Positions 8,596-15,848 are shown, counted from the first letter of the stretch. The stretch is DNA of 64,000 bases from CAZYAK01 sp964403335 (GCA_964403335.1 CAYOFI010000004.1:37197-101196); one strand, 5' to 3'. Numbers and translations are program-made. The notes: generated from the letters alone by a model not told the origin.

Positions 8596-9003
8596 TTATG
8601 CGTTGCAAAACACGTGCATCGCGTCTCTCATGAACAGAGCGAGTCCCGGGCGGTACTTGTTAAAGTACTGCCCGAAGCGCTCGTCAGCCGCGTACATGTC
8701 TCCCAGGCCCCTGTACATTTCTTTGTTCGGTTCGTAGAAAGCGCGAAGCCCCGCGTAGTGTTGGGCGATCAATGCTTGCACGTCCGGATCCGCCGGATCT
8801 TTGTCGGCGACAGCGGCGATCTTTTTCATCAGCACGTCGCCTTCCTGACTGATGCGTTCGAAGTCCGCTTTGGACATTTTTGCGACGCGCTTTTGCGATT
8901 CCTTGTACGCGTCGGTGTGCCCCCAGCGCTGCTTGGCCTCTTCTTCGTAGGGATTGGGCGGGATGAAATCTTTGCCGACGGTGTCGTCATGTGGAGTGGT
9001 CAT
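8596..9003 (-). CDS. Stand-alone TipAS-domain protein
   Basis: A 135-residue protein that consists almost only of a TipAS domain, the globin-like antibiotic-recognition fold found at the C-terminus of the MerR-type regulator TipA. Family hallmarks are NPYEEEAKQRWGHTDAYKES near the start, a central DPADPDVQALIAQHYAGL, and the EMYRGLGDMYAADERFGQYF segment before a final helix. The start at 9003 (ATG) gives the family N-terminus; an upstream in-frame start at 9042 would overlap the preceding methylase. Without a DNA-binding domain it may act as a small-molecule sponge or immunity-type binder. It follows the methylase gene by 19 bp in the same direction. Confidence 0.88.
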   Translation of the reverse strand: MTTPHDDTVGKDFIPPNPYEEEAKQRWGHTDAYKESQKRVAKMSKADFERISQEGDVLMKKIAAVADKDPADPDVQALIAQHYAGLRAFYEPNKEMYRGLGDMYAADERFGQYFNKYRPGLALFMRDAMHVFCNA

Positions 9004-9022
9004 ATGTACGCACTCTAAAGCC

Positions 9023-9670
9023 TCACGCCACGGGAGGGTCAAGAGGCAATTGTACCTGTTCGATCAAGCCGATCCTGTGAAGCTGATCATCGTGTTTGCG
9101 GAAGATCCACTGCATATGCGTATACGCCCCGCCGTCGACAAGCAGACGCAGCACGTGTTCGCGCAAAAAATTGTTGAACGTATAGACTTCTGCGGGTGAG
9201 CCGAGTTTTTCAAACAGAAACGGAGAGGTCACCGGACGATCATCTTTGCTGCCGGACGGGGCCGTAAACATGTTATTGCTGATGATGTGAAATCTCCCGG
9301 AGGGGAGGGCTGCCAGGACACGCGGGTCCGTGAGGTCCGCAGTGATTGCCGTGAAGGGTTCGCCGTCATTGGGAGCGATATCGATACCCGTCGCATCCAT
9401 CCCCGCGAATGCCGCCAGGCGCAGATAGCGGGGAACGAATTCCCTTGGCGGATGGAGGGGGAACACGAGCCGCGCCCAGTGCGGAGTATTGTCTTTTCCT
9501 TTCTTGGACCCGCATCCCAGATCCAAAACGCATTTGCCAATCAACTGCCGCACGTCCGCGCATGCCGCCTGCAAGCGTACCGCGCACGTCGCCACTGCGT
9601 CCGCCCGATCCGCATGGATCTCCACATACCTCTCCACAAGTTCTTGGTATCCCGCATGCAACAGACTCAT
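9023..9670 (-). CDS. Class I SAM-dependent methyltransferase, substrate unknown
   Basis: A 215-residue protein whose SAM motif I is CVLDLGCGSKKGKDN at about 47-61, followed by a probable motif II acidic strand ATGIDIAPND near 93-102 and TADLTDP near 109-115. The C-terminal half keeps HIISNNMF and a final sheet. It has no recognisable targeting domain, so the substrate is open. The promoter is unusually clear (see 9677-9705), and the next gene, a TipAS protein, follows after 19 bp, so the two are likely one transcription unit. Confidence 0.75.
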   Translation of the reverse strand: MSLLHAGYQELVERYVEIHADRADAVATCAVRLQAACADVRQLIGKCVLDLGCGSKKGKDNTPHWARLVFPLHPPREFVPRYLRLAAFAGMDATGIDIAPNDGEPFTAITADLTDPRVLAALPSGRFHIISNNMFTAPSGSKDDRPVTSPFLFEKLGSPAEVYTFNNFLREHVLRLLVDGGAYTHMQWIFRKHDDQLHRIGLIEQVQLPLDPPVA

Positions 9671-9676
9671 GCGCGT

Positions 9677-9705
9677 ATATAAATATATTCTTGATTGCCG
9701 GTCAA
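9677..9705 (-). promoter_or_regulatory. Complete sigma70-type promoter driving a leaderless methylase mRNA
   Basis: On the minus strand: -35 TTGACC (9700-9705), 17-bp spacer, -10 TTATAT (9677-9682), then 6 nt to the ATG at 9670. This is the best full promoter in the window and predicts initiation at the start codon. Confidence 0.75.
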
Positions 9706-9708
9706 TAT

Positions 9709-10290
9709 TCAGTGTCTATGCTCTGATTTGCGCTCTATCCTGCGGTCCGGAATGAACCACATGCCGGCGACCAGCACGTAGAATGCGATGGAAATCCACG
9801 GGTTGGCCCAGGCCAGGAAGATCGCGAACAAATACAGGACGATCGACAGTTTGCCTTTGTAATCCCGGCCCACCGCTTCGCGCAAGTGCGCGTTCGGCCC
9901 GCCGTGGGCGATGATGGAAATTTGCAGGAAGGAATAGGCGACGGCCGTGAGCGCCAGGACCACGCCGTATGCCGCGGTCGAGAGGGGCGCGATGCCGTTT
10001 TCCGTCAGCCACGCCGTGGTGAACGGAACCAGCGACAGCCAGAAGAGCAGATGCATGTTGGCCCACAAAATGCGGCCGTCCACGTGGTCCGCCGCGTGCA
10101 GCATATGGTGATGATTGTTCCAGTAGATTCCCAAATAGATGAAGCTGAGCACGTAGGCCAGCAAGACGGGCAGGACGGGTTCCAGCGCGTGCAGATCCGT
10201 CCCGTGCGGGATGGGCAATTCCAACACCATGATGGTGATGAGGATGGCGATCACGCCGTCACTGAATGTTTCCAAGCGGGTTTTTTGCAT
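9709..10290 (-). CDS. TMEM175-family (DUF1211) potassium channel
   Basis: A 193-residue six-helix membrane protein of the bacterial TMEM175 family. The first helix carries the signature FSDGVIAILITIMVLEL (FSD motif, residues 9-25), whose hydrophobic residues form the potassium filter in characterised members; further helices include VLLAYVLSFIYLGIYWNNHH and LLFWLSLVPFTTAWL. Bacterial members form tetramers from a single six-helix unit. The end is basic (DRRIERKSEHRH). The start ATG is 6 nt from a TATGCT -10 box. Confidence 0.92.
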   Translation of the reverse strand: MQKTRLETFSDGVIAILITIMVLELPIPHGTDLHALEPVLPVLLAYVLSFIYLGIYWNNHHHMLHAADHVDGRILWANMHLLFWLSLVPFTTAWLTENGIAPLSTAAYGVVLALTAVAYSFLQISIIAHGGPNAHLREAVGRDYKGKLSIVLYLFAIFLAWANPWISIAFYVLVAGMWFIPDRRIERKSEHRH

Positions 10291-10296
10291 GCGCCG

Positions 10297-10302
10297 AGCA
10301 TA
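10297..10302 (-). promoter_or_regulatory. -10 box of the TMEM175-like gene
   Basis: TATGCT on the minus strand, 6 nt before the ATG at 10290. Confidence 0.5.
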
Positions 10303-10312
10303 GCTGCTCCCG

Positions 10313-10645
10313 TTATGTTTTCCAGCAGCAGGGTTGCTTGCACTTGGTGCAGTACTGTTCGCCGTATTCGTGTGCGTCGCCCGTGACGCACGTGGCGTCG
10401 CAGCATTCTGACCGGATGAGCGCGCGCAGATCGACGGAGAGGGACCGGCGCTGGCTGGGCAGCGCGTGCTGGGCGCAATACTGCTTCCCCTGCGTGGCTT
10501 TGCCGCATCCCGCCACCAGGCATGTTTCGTAGTGTTTTTGCATGGTGAAGACGGGGAGGTGTCCGCGGAAATAGGCGGCCGTCTGACCGTACTCCGGTTC
10601 GCGCGGAATCCCTATGAAAAGAATACTTTTCTTTTTTTCGCTCAT
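10313..10645 (-). CDS. Small cysteine-rich protein, probable zinc binder
   Basis: A 110-residue protein that I do not recognise. It holds about ten cysteines in clusters: C-x4-C then CAQH (about 42-60) and CC-x3-C (about 81-85), ending with CTKCKQPCC (about 98-106), a pattern typical of metal-bound small domains. No signal peptide or membrane helix. An internal ATG at 10544 (MQKHYETC) would give a 76-residue protein containing all the cysteines, so the true start is uncertain; the longer form begins MSEKKKSILF. It is divergent from the cold-shock gene. Confidence 0.55.
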   Translation of the reverse strand: MSEKKKSILFIGIPREPEYGQTAAYFRGHLPVFTMQKHYETCLVAGCGKATQGKQYCAQHALPSQRRSLSVDLRALIRSECCDATCVTGDAHEYGEQYCTKCKQPCCWKT

Positions 10646-10732
10646 TCTTGGCGGAAATGCTCGCTATATGTCCTAAAAAAAGGTAGCATCACCTGTCTTT
10701 TAGACACTTTTACCTATTTCTACCCAGTCAGT

Positions 10733-10939
10733 ATGGCAACAGGCACCATCAAGACGAAGACAGATAAGGGCTTCGGTTTTATTTCCGTCGAAGGATCGGA
10801 CGATGTGTTCTTCCATCACAGCGCCTGCAACGGTCAGTATGAGAACCTGCAGATCGGTCAGACCGTGCAGTTCGACATGGAAGCGGGCCAGAAGGGTCCC
10901 AAGGCCGCCAACGTGGTCGCAGTGGAGGGCGCAATGTAA
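10733..10939 (+). CDS. csp: CspA-family cold-shock protein
   Basis: A 68-residue single OB-fold nucleic-acid binding protein. RNP1 KGFGFI (about 12-17) and RNP2 DVFFHHS (about 24-30) are intact, and length is normal. Such proteins melt RNA secondary structure and act as transcription antiterminators or RNA chaperones. The upstream region (10646-10732) contains TAGCAT at 10684 and TCTACC 8 nt from the ATG, so the leader could be either about 40 nt or nearly absent. A strong terminator follows. Confidence 0.97.
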   Translation: MATGTIKTKTDKGFGFISVEGSDDVFFHHSACNGQYENLQIGQTVQFDMEAGQKGPKAANVVAVEGAM

Positions 10940-10956
10940 TTTGCCTCTTAACAGCC

Positions 10957-10994
10957 AAAATCCCGTGTCTGCCTCCGGCAGCGCGGGATTTTGT
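10957..10994 (+). terminator. Rho-independent terminator of the cold-shock gene
   Basis: A two-tier hairpin: outer stem AAAATCCCG/CGGGATTTT and inner stem CTGCC/GGCAG around TCC, followed by TTGTTT. Its T-rich tail merges directly into the -10 box of the next gene. Confidence 0.85.
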
Positions 10995-10995
10995 T

Positions 10996-11001
10996 TATAC
11001 T
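10996..11001 (+). promoter_or_regulatory. -10 box of the Janus/Ocnus-like gene
   Basis: TATACT, 6 nt before the ATG at 11008, directly abutting the upstream terminator tail. Confidence 0.55.
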
Positions 11002-11007
11002 TCAGGT

Positions 11008-11349
11008 ATGTCCCCCCTCTACGACGTCGCCCACCTCGCCTGCACGCCGCAGCAATTGCGGGAGGGATTCAAGTTCATCGTGACGGAGAATGAGACGGGG
11101 CACTATCGCTTCTACGCCGATGCCAGTCAGCGCCTGCACATCCACATCCGCCAGGCGATGCAGAATGCGGGAAAGTTGGCGGATGATGAACGCGTGATCG
11201 GCGGGGGATGGATGCACAGCGACGAACACTCAATGCTCGTTTTGCATGCGGAATCAAATCGTTTCGGGCAGGAGCCCCCGGAGGTGCGCGAAGCATTCCG
11301 GCCGCTCGTGATCGTGAAGTTGCGGGAGATGGGAATAGAGGTGGAGTAA
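11008..11349 (+). CDS. Janus/Ocnus-like (PHPT1-type fold) small protein
   Basis: A 113-residue protein resembling the Janus/Ocnus family, whose animal member PHPT1 is a phosphohistidine phosphatase. The match rests on a FKFIVTE strand, YRFYADASQRLH followed by an amphipathic helix, the VIGGG turn (about 70-74), and HSMLVLHAESNRFGQEPPEV before the last helix. The catalytic histidine of PHPT1 (in its YHAD context) appears to be tyrosine here (FYAD), so phosphatase activity is doubtful; a binding role is possible. I rate the family call as moderate. Confidence 0.5.
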   Translation: MSPLYDVAHLACTPQQLREGFKFIVTENETGHYRFYADASQRLHIHIRQAMQNAGKLADDERVIGGGWMHSDEHSMLVLHAESNRFGQEPPEVREAFRPLVIVKLREMGIEVE

Positions 11350-11387
11350 AAACTCGGTGATTCTCTGAACGATACCGACGTATGCGA

Positions 11388-11393
11388 TATGCT
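11388..11393 (+). promoter_or_regulatory. -10 box of the alpha/beta-hydrolase lipoprotein gene
   Basis: TATGCT ends 8 nt before the ATG at 11402. Confidence 0.4.
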
Positions 11394-11401
11394 CGTTTGG
11401 T

Positions 11402-12439
11402 ATGCAGCGCTTCCTCTCCGTCGTCATTTTTTCATCTTTGCTTGCATCGTGCGCGTCTGTTCCCAATTCCGGTGAAGGCGGATCATCCCTCTCCGAAGCG
11501 GGAGAAGTACAATCAGCAAGCAGTGCATCGTCATCGAAGTCCGTCGAATCGGTCGCAGGTTCTTCCGCACATGCGGTGTCGATCTTGTCTTTGCTGCAGA
11601 AAAATTTCCAAGGGAGCGATTTGCAATTGGGCGCCGTTCAGGCGAATAACTCCGCATATACGCGCTACACCATCACGTACAAAAGCGGCGATCTGCGCAT
11701 CAGCGGCATCCTCAATCTGCCCAAAGGCGACGGGCCGTTTCCGCTCCTCATCCTCAATCACGGCTATATCGATCCCGCCATTTACACGAACGGTCGCGGC
11801 CTCAAGCGCGAACAGGATTATTTGGCGCGCCAGGGATATGCCGTATTGCATACCGATTACCGCAATCACGCCGCTTCGGATGATGATCCGGACACGGAAC
11901 TGAACTTCCGGATGGGCTACGTGGAAGATTCCATCAACGCGATCCTCGCCGTCCGGTCCAGCGACTTGAAACAGATCGATACGGAGCGCGTCGGAATGCT
12001 GGGACACTCCATGGGCGGAGGCGTGACGTTATCGGCTTTGCTTGCGCGTCCGGACCTGATCGATGCGGCAGTCTTCTTCGCGCCCGTGAGCGGCGACGCG
12101 CGGCTCAATTATCGGAAATGGACCGAGGGCAATTCGTCACGCGCGGCCGCCATCAAAGCTGCGTACGGGTCACCCGAAGAGAATCCGGAATTCTGGGATG
12201 GGGTCTCGGCGCTCACGTATCTTGATCGTATCGAAGCCCCCGTGATGATCCATCACGGCATAGCCGATGACTCCGTGCCCGTGGAGTGGTCGGAAGATTT
12301 GGATGCGCGATTGCGCGCTGCGGGAAAAGACACGACTCTGCACATCTACCTCAATGAGCCGCATGAATTCATCAAGGCCTGGGGGCAGGTGATGCAGCGG
12401 ACGACGCAGTTCTTTGACGGCAATCTGCAGAACGACTGA
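11402..12439 (+). CDS. Alpha/beta-hydrolase lipoprotein (S9-like esterase or peptidase)
   Basis: A 345-residue lipoprotein: signal MQRFLSVVIFSSLLASCAS with lipobox LLASC (Cys about 17), then a Ser-rich tether to about 65. The catalytic domain is an alpha/beta hydrolase close to the prolyl-oligopeptidase/dienelactone hydrolase branch: oxyanion strand LILNHGYID, nucleophile elbow GMLGHSMGGG (Ser about 202), acid in HHGIADDSVP (Asp about 287-288) and catalytic His in NEPHEF near 325. It is predicted to act on the outer face of the membrane on ester or peptide substrates. It is convergent with the next lipoprotein gene, with a 3-bp gap. Confidence 0.88.
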   Translation: MQRFLSVVIFSSLLASCASVPNSGEGGSSLSEAGEVQSASSASSSKSVESVAGSSAHAVSILSLLQKNFQGSDLQLGAVQANNSAYTRYTITYKSGDLRISGILNLPKGDGPFPLLILNHGYIDPAIYTNGRGLKREQDYLARQGYAVLHTDYRNHAASDDDPDTELNFRMGYVEDSINAILAVRSSDLKQIDTERVGMLGHSMGGGVTLSALLARPDLIDAAVFFAPVSGDARLNYRKWTEGNSSRAAAIKAAYGSPEENPEFWDGVSALTYLDRIEAPVMIHHGIADDSVPVEWSEDLDARLRAAGKDTTLHIYLNEPHEFIKAWGQVMQRTTQFFDGNLQND

Positions 12440-12442
12440 TCG

Positions 12443-13039
12443 TCACGTCGCGCTCTGCATCAGCGGCACGCCGAACACGGCGGGGCGGCGGTCTTCGGTG
12501 CACAGGTTGTTATCGACCGGGCGTTCGCCCAGCCACAACTTTCCGCTTTCCACTTTCACGATGTCATATTCCTGTCCGCAGGTTTTGACGGAGGGAATGA
12601 ATGAGCATCCCGTCTCGGAAATATCGCTCTCTTCATTCGTCACCAATCCGCAGGTATCCATCGCCATTTCGGCAAGCACGCCGGCATCGTCCGTCAGCGG
12701 CGTCAAAAACTTGTGCGAAAAACGGAAGACGGCGTTGCGGGCTCCCGGAAGCAGCGACGACGATGCTCCTTGCAATTCATACGTGCCTTGGAATTCCGTG
12801 GTGAACACGGGCTTCGTCAGTTCTTTGTCCGTGTAGAGCGTGAAGAGCATGTCCCATACGCCATCATTGATGGCCAGCTCGCGCGTGCCGAACGTGCCAT
12901 TCCCCAGATCTTCCGCGCCTTCGCTCACCCAAAATCCGGTCAGGCCGTCGGATGGCGTGTCGGTTTCCGGAATGGACGCGAAACATGCCGTCAGGGTCAG
13001 AAGGGCAGCGGCGCACGGGACGAGCAGTCGTTTGTTCAT
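12443..13039 (-). CDS. Lipoprotein resembling APCDD1-domain proteins
   Basis: A 198-residue predicted lipoprotein: signal MNKRLLVPCAAALLTLTACF with lipobox LTAC at about 16-19. The mature part starts LTGFWVSEGAEDLG and contains paired cysteines (DTCG, TGCSF, KTCGQEYD, NLCTEDRRP), and the order LxGxW..., a tyrosine/trypsin-poor beta-rich core, CGQEYDIVKVE and GERPxDxxLCTxxRRP resembles bacterial proteins annotated with an APCDD1-like domain. Function is unknown. A TATACT box lies 23 nt before the ATG, giving a leader of about 16 nt. Confidence 0.6.
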   Translation of the reverse strand: MNKRLLVPCAAALLTLTACFASIPETDTPSDGLTGFWVSEGAEDLGNGTFGTRELAINDGVWDMLFTLYTDKELTKPVFTTEFQGTYELQGASSSLLPGARNAVFRFSHKFLTPLTDDAGVLAEMAMDTCGLVTNEESDISETGCSFIPSVKTCGQEYDIVKVESGKLWLGERPVDNNLCTEDRRPAVFGVPLMQSAT

Positions 13040-13401
13040 GAGGCACGGGGAAAAGCGGGGCGAGTATACAGAGGGAACAAGCGGCAAACATCCGTGTGTG
13101 TCTGAAAGAGCTTTCCCTCCCCCGAGCAGCAGTCTGCCCAGGGGGAGGGACAAGCAGACGTCTTCTTACCAGCACCAGCTAAAGCACCAATCCCAGCAGG
13201 AGAAAACCCAGCTCCAGCAGGAGTTGTCACTCCAGTTGCTGTGCGAAGACCAAGAGGACTTCATAGAAATAAAAGGGAAAGAGAAAGTAAGGAAACTCCC
13301 GAAATCATACGCAGAAGTGTTCACGTGTCCACGAACAGAACTTTTCTGGGTCAACATTTGCGTACGCTATATGCTGAGAAAAAGAAGAGTAGACTTCCTG
13401 C
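13040..13401. other. Non-coding spacer with a hairpin and low-complexity repeat
   Basis: This 360-bp stretch holds the promoter of the minus-strand lipoprotein (TATACT on the minus strand at 13063-13068), a 10-bp perfect hairpin (TCCCTCCCCC 13114-13123 with GGGGGAGGGA 13141-13150), and at 13160-13260 a low-complexity part in which CCAGCAGGAG and CAGCACCAGC words recur. Short open frames on the minus strand there translate to Trp/Cys-rich or Gly/Ala-rich peptides; I do not regard them as supported genes. The composition at 13260-13380 is more AT-rich than its surroundings. Confidence 0.55.
13390..13395 (+). promoter_or_regulatory. -10 box of the 81-residue membrane protein
   Basis: TAGACT, 6 nt before the ATG at 13402. 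Confidence 0.45.
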
Positions 13402-13647
13402 ATGCGCGACACGGAACACATGGAAAGTGAATTGGCCGATATCCAGAAAAAACTGCAGACACATGCGCAAATGCTCGCGGAGCTCCACGCACAACAGAAA
13501 GCTTTTTCGATGCCGCGCAAAAGCGGCGGACTGCATTGGAAAGTGATGCTGGTCGTTGCCGTTGTTGTCCTGGCGGTTGGCAGTTACGGCGCGTATCAAT
13601 ATTATCTCGTCCTTCAATCGATCATCGATCAGTATCCGCATTCGTAA
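13402..13647 (+). CDS. Small single-pass membrane protein with coiled coil
   Basis: An 81-residue protein not assigned to a family. Residues 1-35 are a heptad-like charged helix (MESELADIQKKLQTHAQMLA), likely coiled coil, followed by a basic segment PRKSGGLHWK and one membrane helix VMLVVAVVVLAVGSYGAYQY (about 50-69). The tail is short. Orientation is expected to be N-in. Such proteins are often partners of secretion or pilus systems, but no such genes adjoin it. Confidence 0.65.
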   Translation: MRDTEHMESELADIQKKLQTHAQMLAELHAQQKAFSMPRKSGGLHWKVMLVVAVVVLAVGSYGAYQYYLVLQSIIDQYPHS

Positions 13648-13663
13648 ATCCACGCGTCGATGG

Positions 13664-13725
13664 TTACTCGACCCACCCCACTACGCTCTGCGGAGCTTCG
13701 CGGGGCAAGCTCCTTACTCGACCCA
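13664..13725. repeat. 12-bp direct repeat bracketing a hairpin at the end of the RlmI-like gene
   Basis: TTACTCGACCCA occurs at 13664-13675 and again at 13714-13725, where it is the stop codon and last codons of the minus-strand gene. Between them is a hairpin with arms GGAGCTT (13692-13698) and AAGCTCC (13707-13713), which can terminate both convergent genes. Confidence 0.7.
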
Positions 13726-14889
13726 GAGCAGCATACTTTTCAAATAGTCCGCTTCCGGATGATAGAGGTTCACGGGGTGATCGATCGCATGACGATGGCG
13801 CTGCAGGATGCGCACGTTTCTTTTTGCCTGGCGCGCGGCGTGGAAGACGACGGTTTGGAAGAGCTGCGTGTCCATCTGGTACGAACATGAGCACGTGAGC
13901 AGCAGTCCGCCGGGCGGCAGCGCCTGGAGCCCCAATCTGTTGAGATCGGTGTAGGCTTTTTTGGCTTGTTCGATGTCGCTGGACCGCTTGGCGAACGCCG
14001 GCGGGTCCAACACGATGAAGTCGTAGCTGCGCGGGAGGGGATTGCGCAGGAAGTGGAAGACATCTTGGACGTGAAAATCGAAACGATCGTCGGCGATGCC
14101 ATTGAGGCGCATGTTTTCCCGCGCACGGTCTTTGGCCGCGGCATCGTAATCCACCGCGTCGGCATGCAGGGCTCCGCCCATCAATGCCGAGAGCGAGAAG
14201 CCTCCGACGTAACTGCAACAGTCCAGCACGCTGCGATCCTTCGCGAACGTCCGCACCAGCGAACGCATCTCGCGCTGATCCAGGAACAATCCGGTTTTCT
14301 GGCTGCCTTCCAGGCGGATCTGATACTTCAGTCCGCGCTCCGTGACGAGAAAATCATCGTTCTTCTCTCCGGCGATCCATCCTTCTTTGCCTTCTAGACC
14401 TTCCTTCTTCCGCGCGGGACCCGTTGATTTTTCGAAGACCGCTTTTGGCTTCACGACCGTCATCAGCAGATCCGTGACCCATTCGCGCAGCTTGTCCATG
14501 CCCAAAGTCGTGAGCTGGATCACGACCACATCGCCGTATTGGTCGACGATGAGTCCGGGCACTCCGTCGCCTTCGGCGTTGACCAGACGGAAGGCGGTGG
14601 TGTCCTCGTTCGCGAAAAAATTTGCGCGGAGTGCGATCGACCGCGTGATGGTCTTGGCTAGGAATTCCATCGGGTCGCCTTTCTCAAAGGAAATCGCGCG
14701 GGCGCAGATGTAGGCCTGCGAGTTGTAGGTCGCGTAGCACAAGAATTCCTTCGCGGCGGACTGCACCTCCACGATCCCGCCGTCTTCGGTTTGGGCAAAG
14801 TGCATCACTGCGTTGCGGAAGATCGCGGGGTGGCGGTTCTTTAAGTGGATCTCATTGCCGGGCTTGAGGGTCAAAACGGGGTATGTCAT
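13714..14889 (-). CDS. RlmI-like 23S rRNA (cytosine-5) methyltransferase
   Basis: A 391-residue class I methyltransferase of the RlmI/YccW family, which makes m5C1962 in 23S rRNA in E. coli. An N-terminal PUA-like region starts VLTLKPGNEIHLKNRHPAIF; a central EEHE-like domain covers ANEDTTAFRLVNAEGDGVPG; the Rossmann part has SVLDCCSYVGGFSLSAL (motif I), VDYDAAA (motif II), FIVLDPPAFAK (motif IV) and the catalytic LLTCSCSYQM (motif VI). The start at 14889 gives the family N-terminus MTYPVLTLKPG; the open frame beyond it is translated repeat. A TATTCT box lies 8 nt upstream. Confidence 0.85.
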   Translation of the reverse strand: MTYPVLTLKPGNEIHLKNRHPAIFRNAVMHFAQTEDGGIVEVQSAAKEFLCYATYNSQAYICARAISFEKGDPMEFLAKTITRSIALRANFFANEDTTAFRLVNAEGDGVPGLIVDQYGDVVVIQLTTLGMDKLREWVTDLLMTVVKPKAVFEKSTGPARKKEGLEGKEGWIAGEKNDDFLVTERGLKYQIRLEGSQKTGLFLDQREMRSLVRTFAKDRSVLDCCSYVGGFSLSALMGGALHADAVDYDAAAKDRARENMRLNGIADDRFDFHVQDVFHFLRNPLPRSYDFIVLDPPAFAKRSSDIEQAKKAYTDLNRLGLQALPPGGLLLTCSCSYQMDTQLFQTVVFHAARQAKRNVRILQRHRHAIDHPVNLYHPEADYLKSMLLWVE

Positions 14890-14897
14890 GGCGACAA

Positions 14898-14903
14898 AGA
14901 ATA
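14898..14903 (-). promoter_or_regulatory. -10 box of the RlmI-like gene
   Basis: TATTCT on the minus strand, ending 8 nt before the ATG at 14889. Confidence 0.4.
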
Positions 14904-14942
14904 GCAGATTGTGGCTTGCTGTGCAGCAAGAAAAGCTGTCGT

Positions 14943-15001
14943 GGTGAGCTTGTCGAACCATGACAGCGGGGTATGCCCGTCACCCTTCGACAAGCTCAGG
15001 G
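14943..15001. repeat. Palindrome with GAGCTTGTCGAA arms overlapping the MerR stop codon
   Basis: Arms GAGCTTGTCGAA (14946-14957) and TTCGACAAGCTC (14986-14997), extended imperfectly on both sides. The right arm contains the TGA stop of the MerR-TipAS gene (14996-14998), and the last three residues of that protein (MSP) come from the repeat. Confidence 0.8.
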
Positions 15002-15736
15002 TGACATGCCTTTCATCGCCTTCCCGATGTACTCCTGCATCTCTTTGCCCGGCCCGCCGAATTGCGTACTCATGTCGGGATTCTCTTCGTACATCTTCTT
15101 CATGCGCGCTTCGACTTCCGGATTCCCTTGGGTGAATGACTGCACAAGAGCCATCCATGTTTTGGCAAGTTTCCGGACGCGCGGATGTGTCGGCTTCGTC
15201 CCCGCATCCATCTCTTTCTGAACATCTGCTATCAGCGTCTGCCAGTCATTCTCTGCTGCGACGATTGCATCACGGCCGAGTTCTTTCCGTCGAGTCTTGA
15301 ATGTTTCGAGCATTTCCGGCGTGTAATAGCACTCGACTCTGTGCATCAGTTCCATCACCTGTGTCAGCTCTTCCATCGTGATCTCGTGCTTGCGCGCTTT
15401 GCTCAATCGCAAGAGTCCGTCGAGGCGTTCCAGCAGATCTTCCTCCAGCGCCAGATGCTCACGCAGTTTTCCGATCTGCATCGCAATCACGCTCTCCAGT
15501 GAAAACTGTGGATTGCCCATGCTCTCTTTGATTTGCTCCAGGGGAAATCCCATCTGCTTGAGCGAGAGGATGATCTGTAATTTGCGAAGATCCGACGTCG
15601 AATACAGGCGATATCCTGCAGGGCTCCTGTGCGAAGGGATCAGTAGCTTGAGCTCTTCATAATGATGCAGAGTGCGGACGGTCAGGCCGGTCTTTTTGGC
15701 GAGTTCGCCGACTTTCCAGTTTGTCGTATCAGTCAT
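14996..15736 (-). CDS. MerR-family transcription activator with TipAS drug-sensing domain
   Basis: A 246-residue TipA-type regulator. Residues 8-76 form the MerR winged helix (VGELAKKTGLTVRTLHHYEE, then RSPAGYRLYSTSDLRKLQ), a long coiled-coil dimerisation helix follows to about 120, and the C-terminal part is a TipAS ligand-binding domain (IVAAENDWQTLIADVQKEMD ... PRVRKLAKTWMALVQSFTQG). Such regulators untwist promoters with 19-bp spacers when bound to an antibiotic-like ligand. The gene has exactly this promoter layout over its own start (see next entry), implying autoregulation. Another TipAS protein lies at 8596-9003. Confidence 0.93.
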   Translation of the reverse strand: MTDTTNWKVGELAKKTGLTVRTLHHYEELKLLIPSHRSPAGYRLYSTSDLRKLQIILSLKQMGFPLEQIKESMGNPQFSLESVIAMQIGKLREHLALEEDLLERLDGLLRLSKARKHEITMEELTQVMELMHRVECYYTPEMLETFKTRRKELGRDAIVAAENDWQTLIADVQKEMDAGTKPTHPRVRKLAKTWMALVQSFTQGNPEVEARMKKMYEENPDMSTQFGGPGKEMQEYIGKAMKGMSP

Positions 15737-15742
15737 ATGTTG

Positions 15743-15773
15743 ATCTTAAACCCTAACGTTACGTTAGGGTAAA
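15743..15773 (-). promoter_or_regulatory. MerR-type operator-promoter, autoregulatory
   Basis: On the minus strand -35 TTTACC (15768-15773) and -10 TAAGAT (15743-15748) are 19 bp apart, the overlong spacing that MerR activators correct. The spacer is filled by a perfect dyad ACCCTAACG-N3-CGTTAGGGT (15750-15770). The ATG at 15736 follows the -10 by only 6 nt. Confidence 0.88.
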
Positions 15774-15834
15774 GGGATTTCTCGTGCAAACAGGTCGAAT
15801 TGTGCTTTTTCAAGCACGGTCTGCCAAAAGATGC

Positions 15835-15840
15835 TATGCT
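15835..15840 (+). promoter_or_regulatory. -10 box of the DEAD-box helicase gene
   Basis: TATGCT ends 8 nt before the ATG at 15849. Confidence 0.4.
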
Positions 15841-15848
15841 CGGCGAAC

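Noticed and set aside
13166..13264. Minus-strand 32-residue Trp/Cys-rich frame and an overlapping Gly/Ala-rich frame
   Set aside because: Both derive from the low-complexity CCAGCAGG words; neither has convincing initiation signals or homologues I know.
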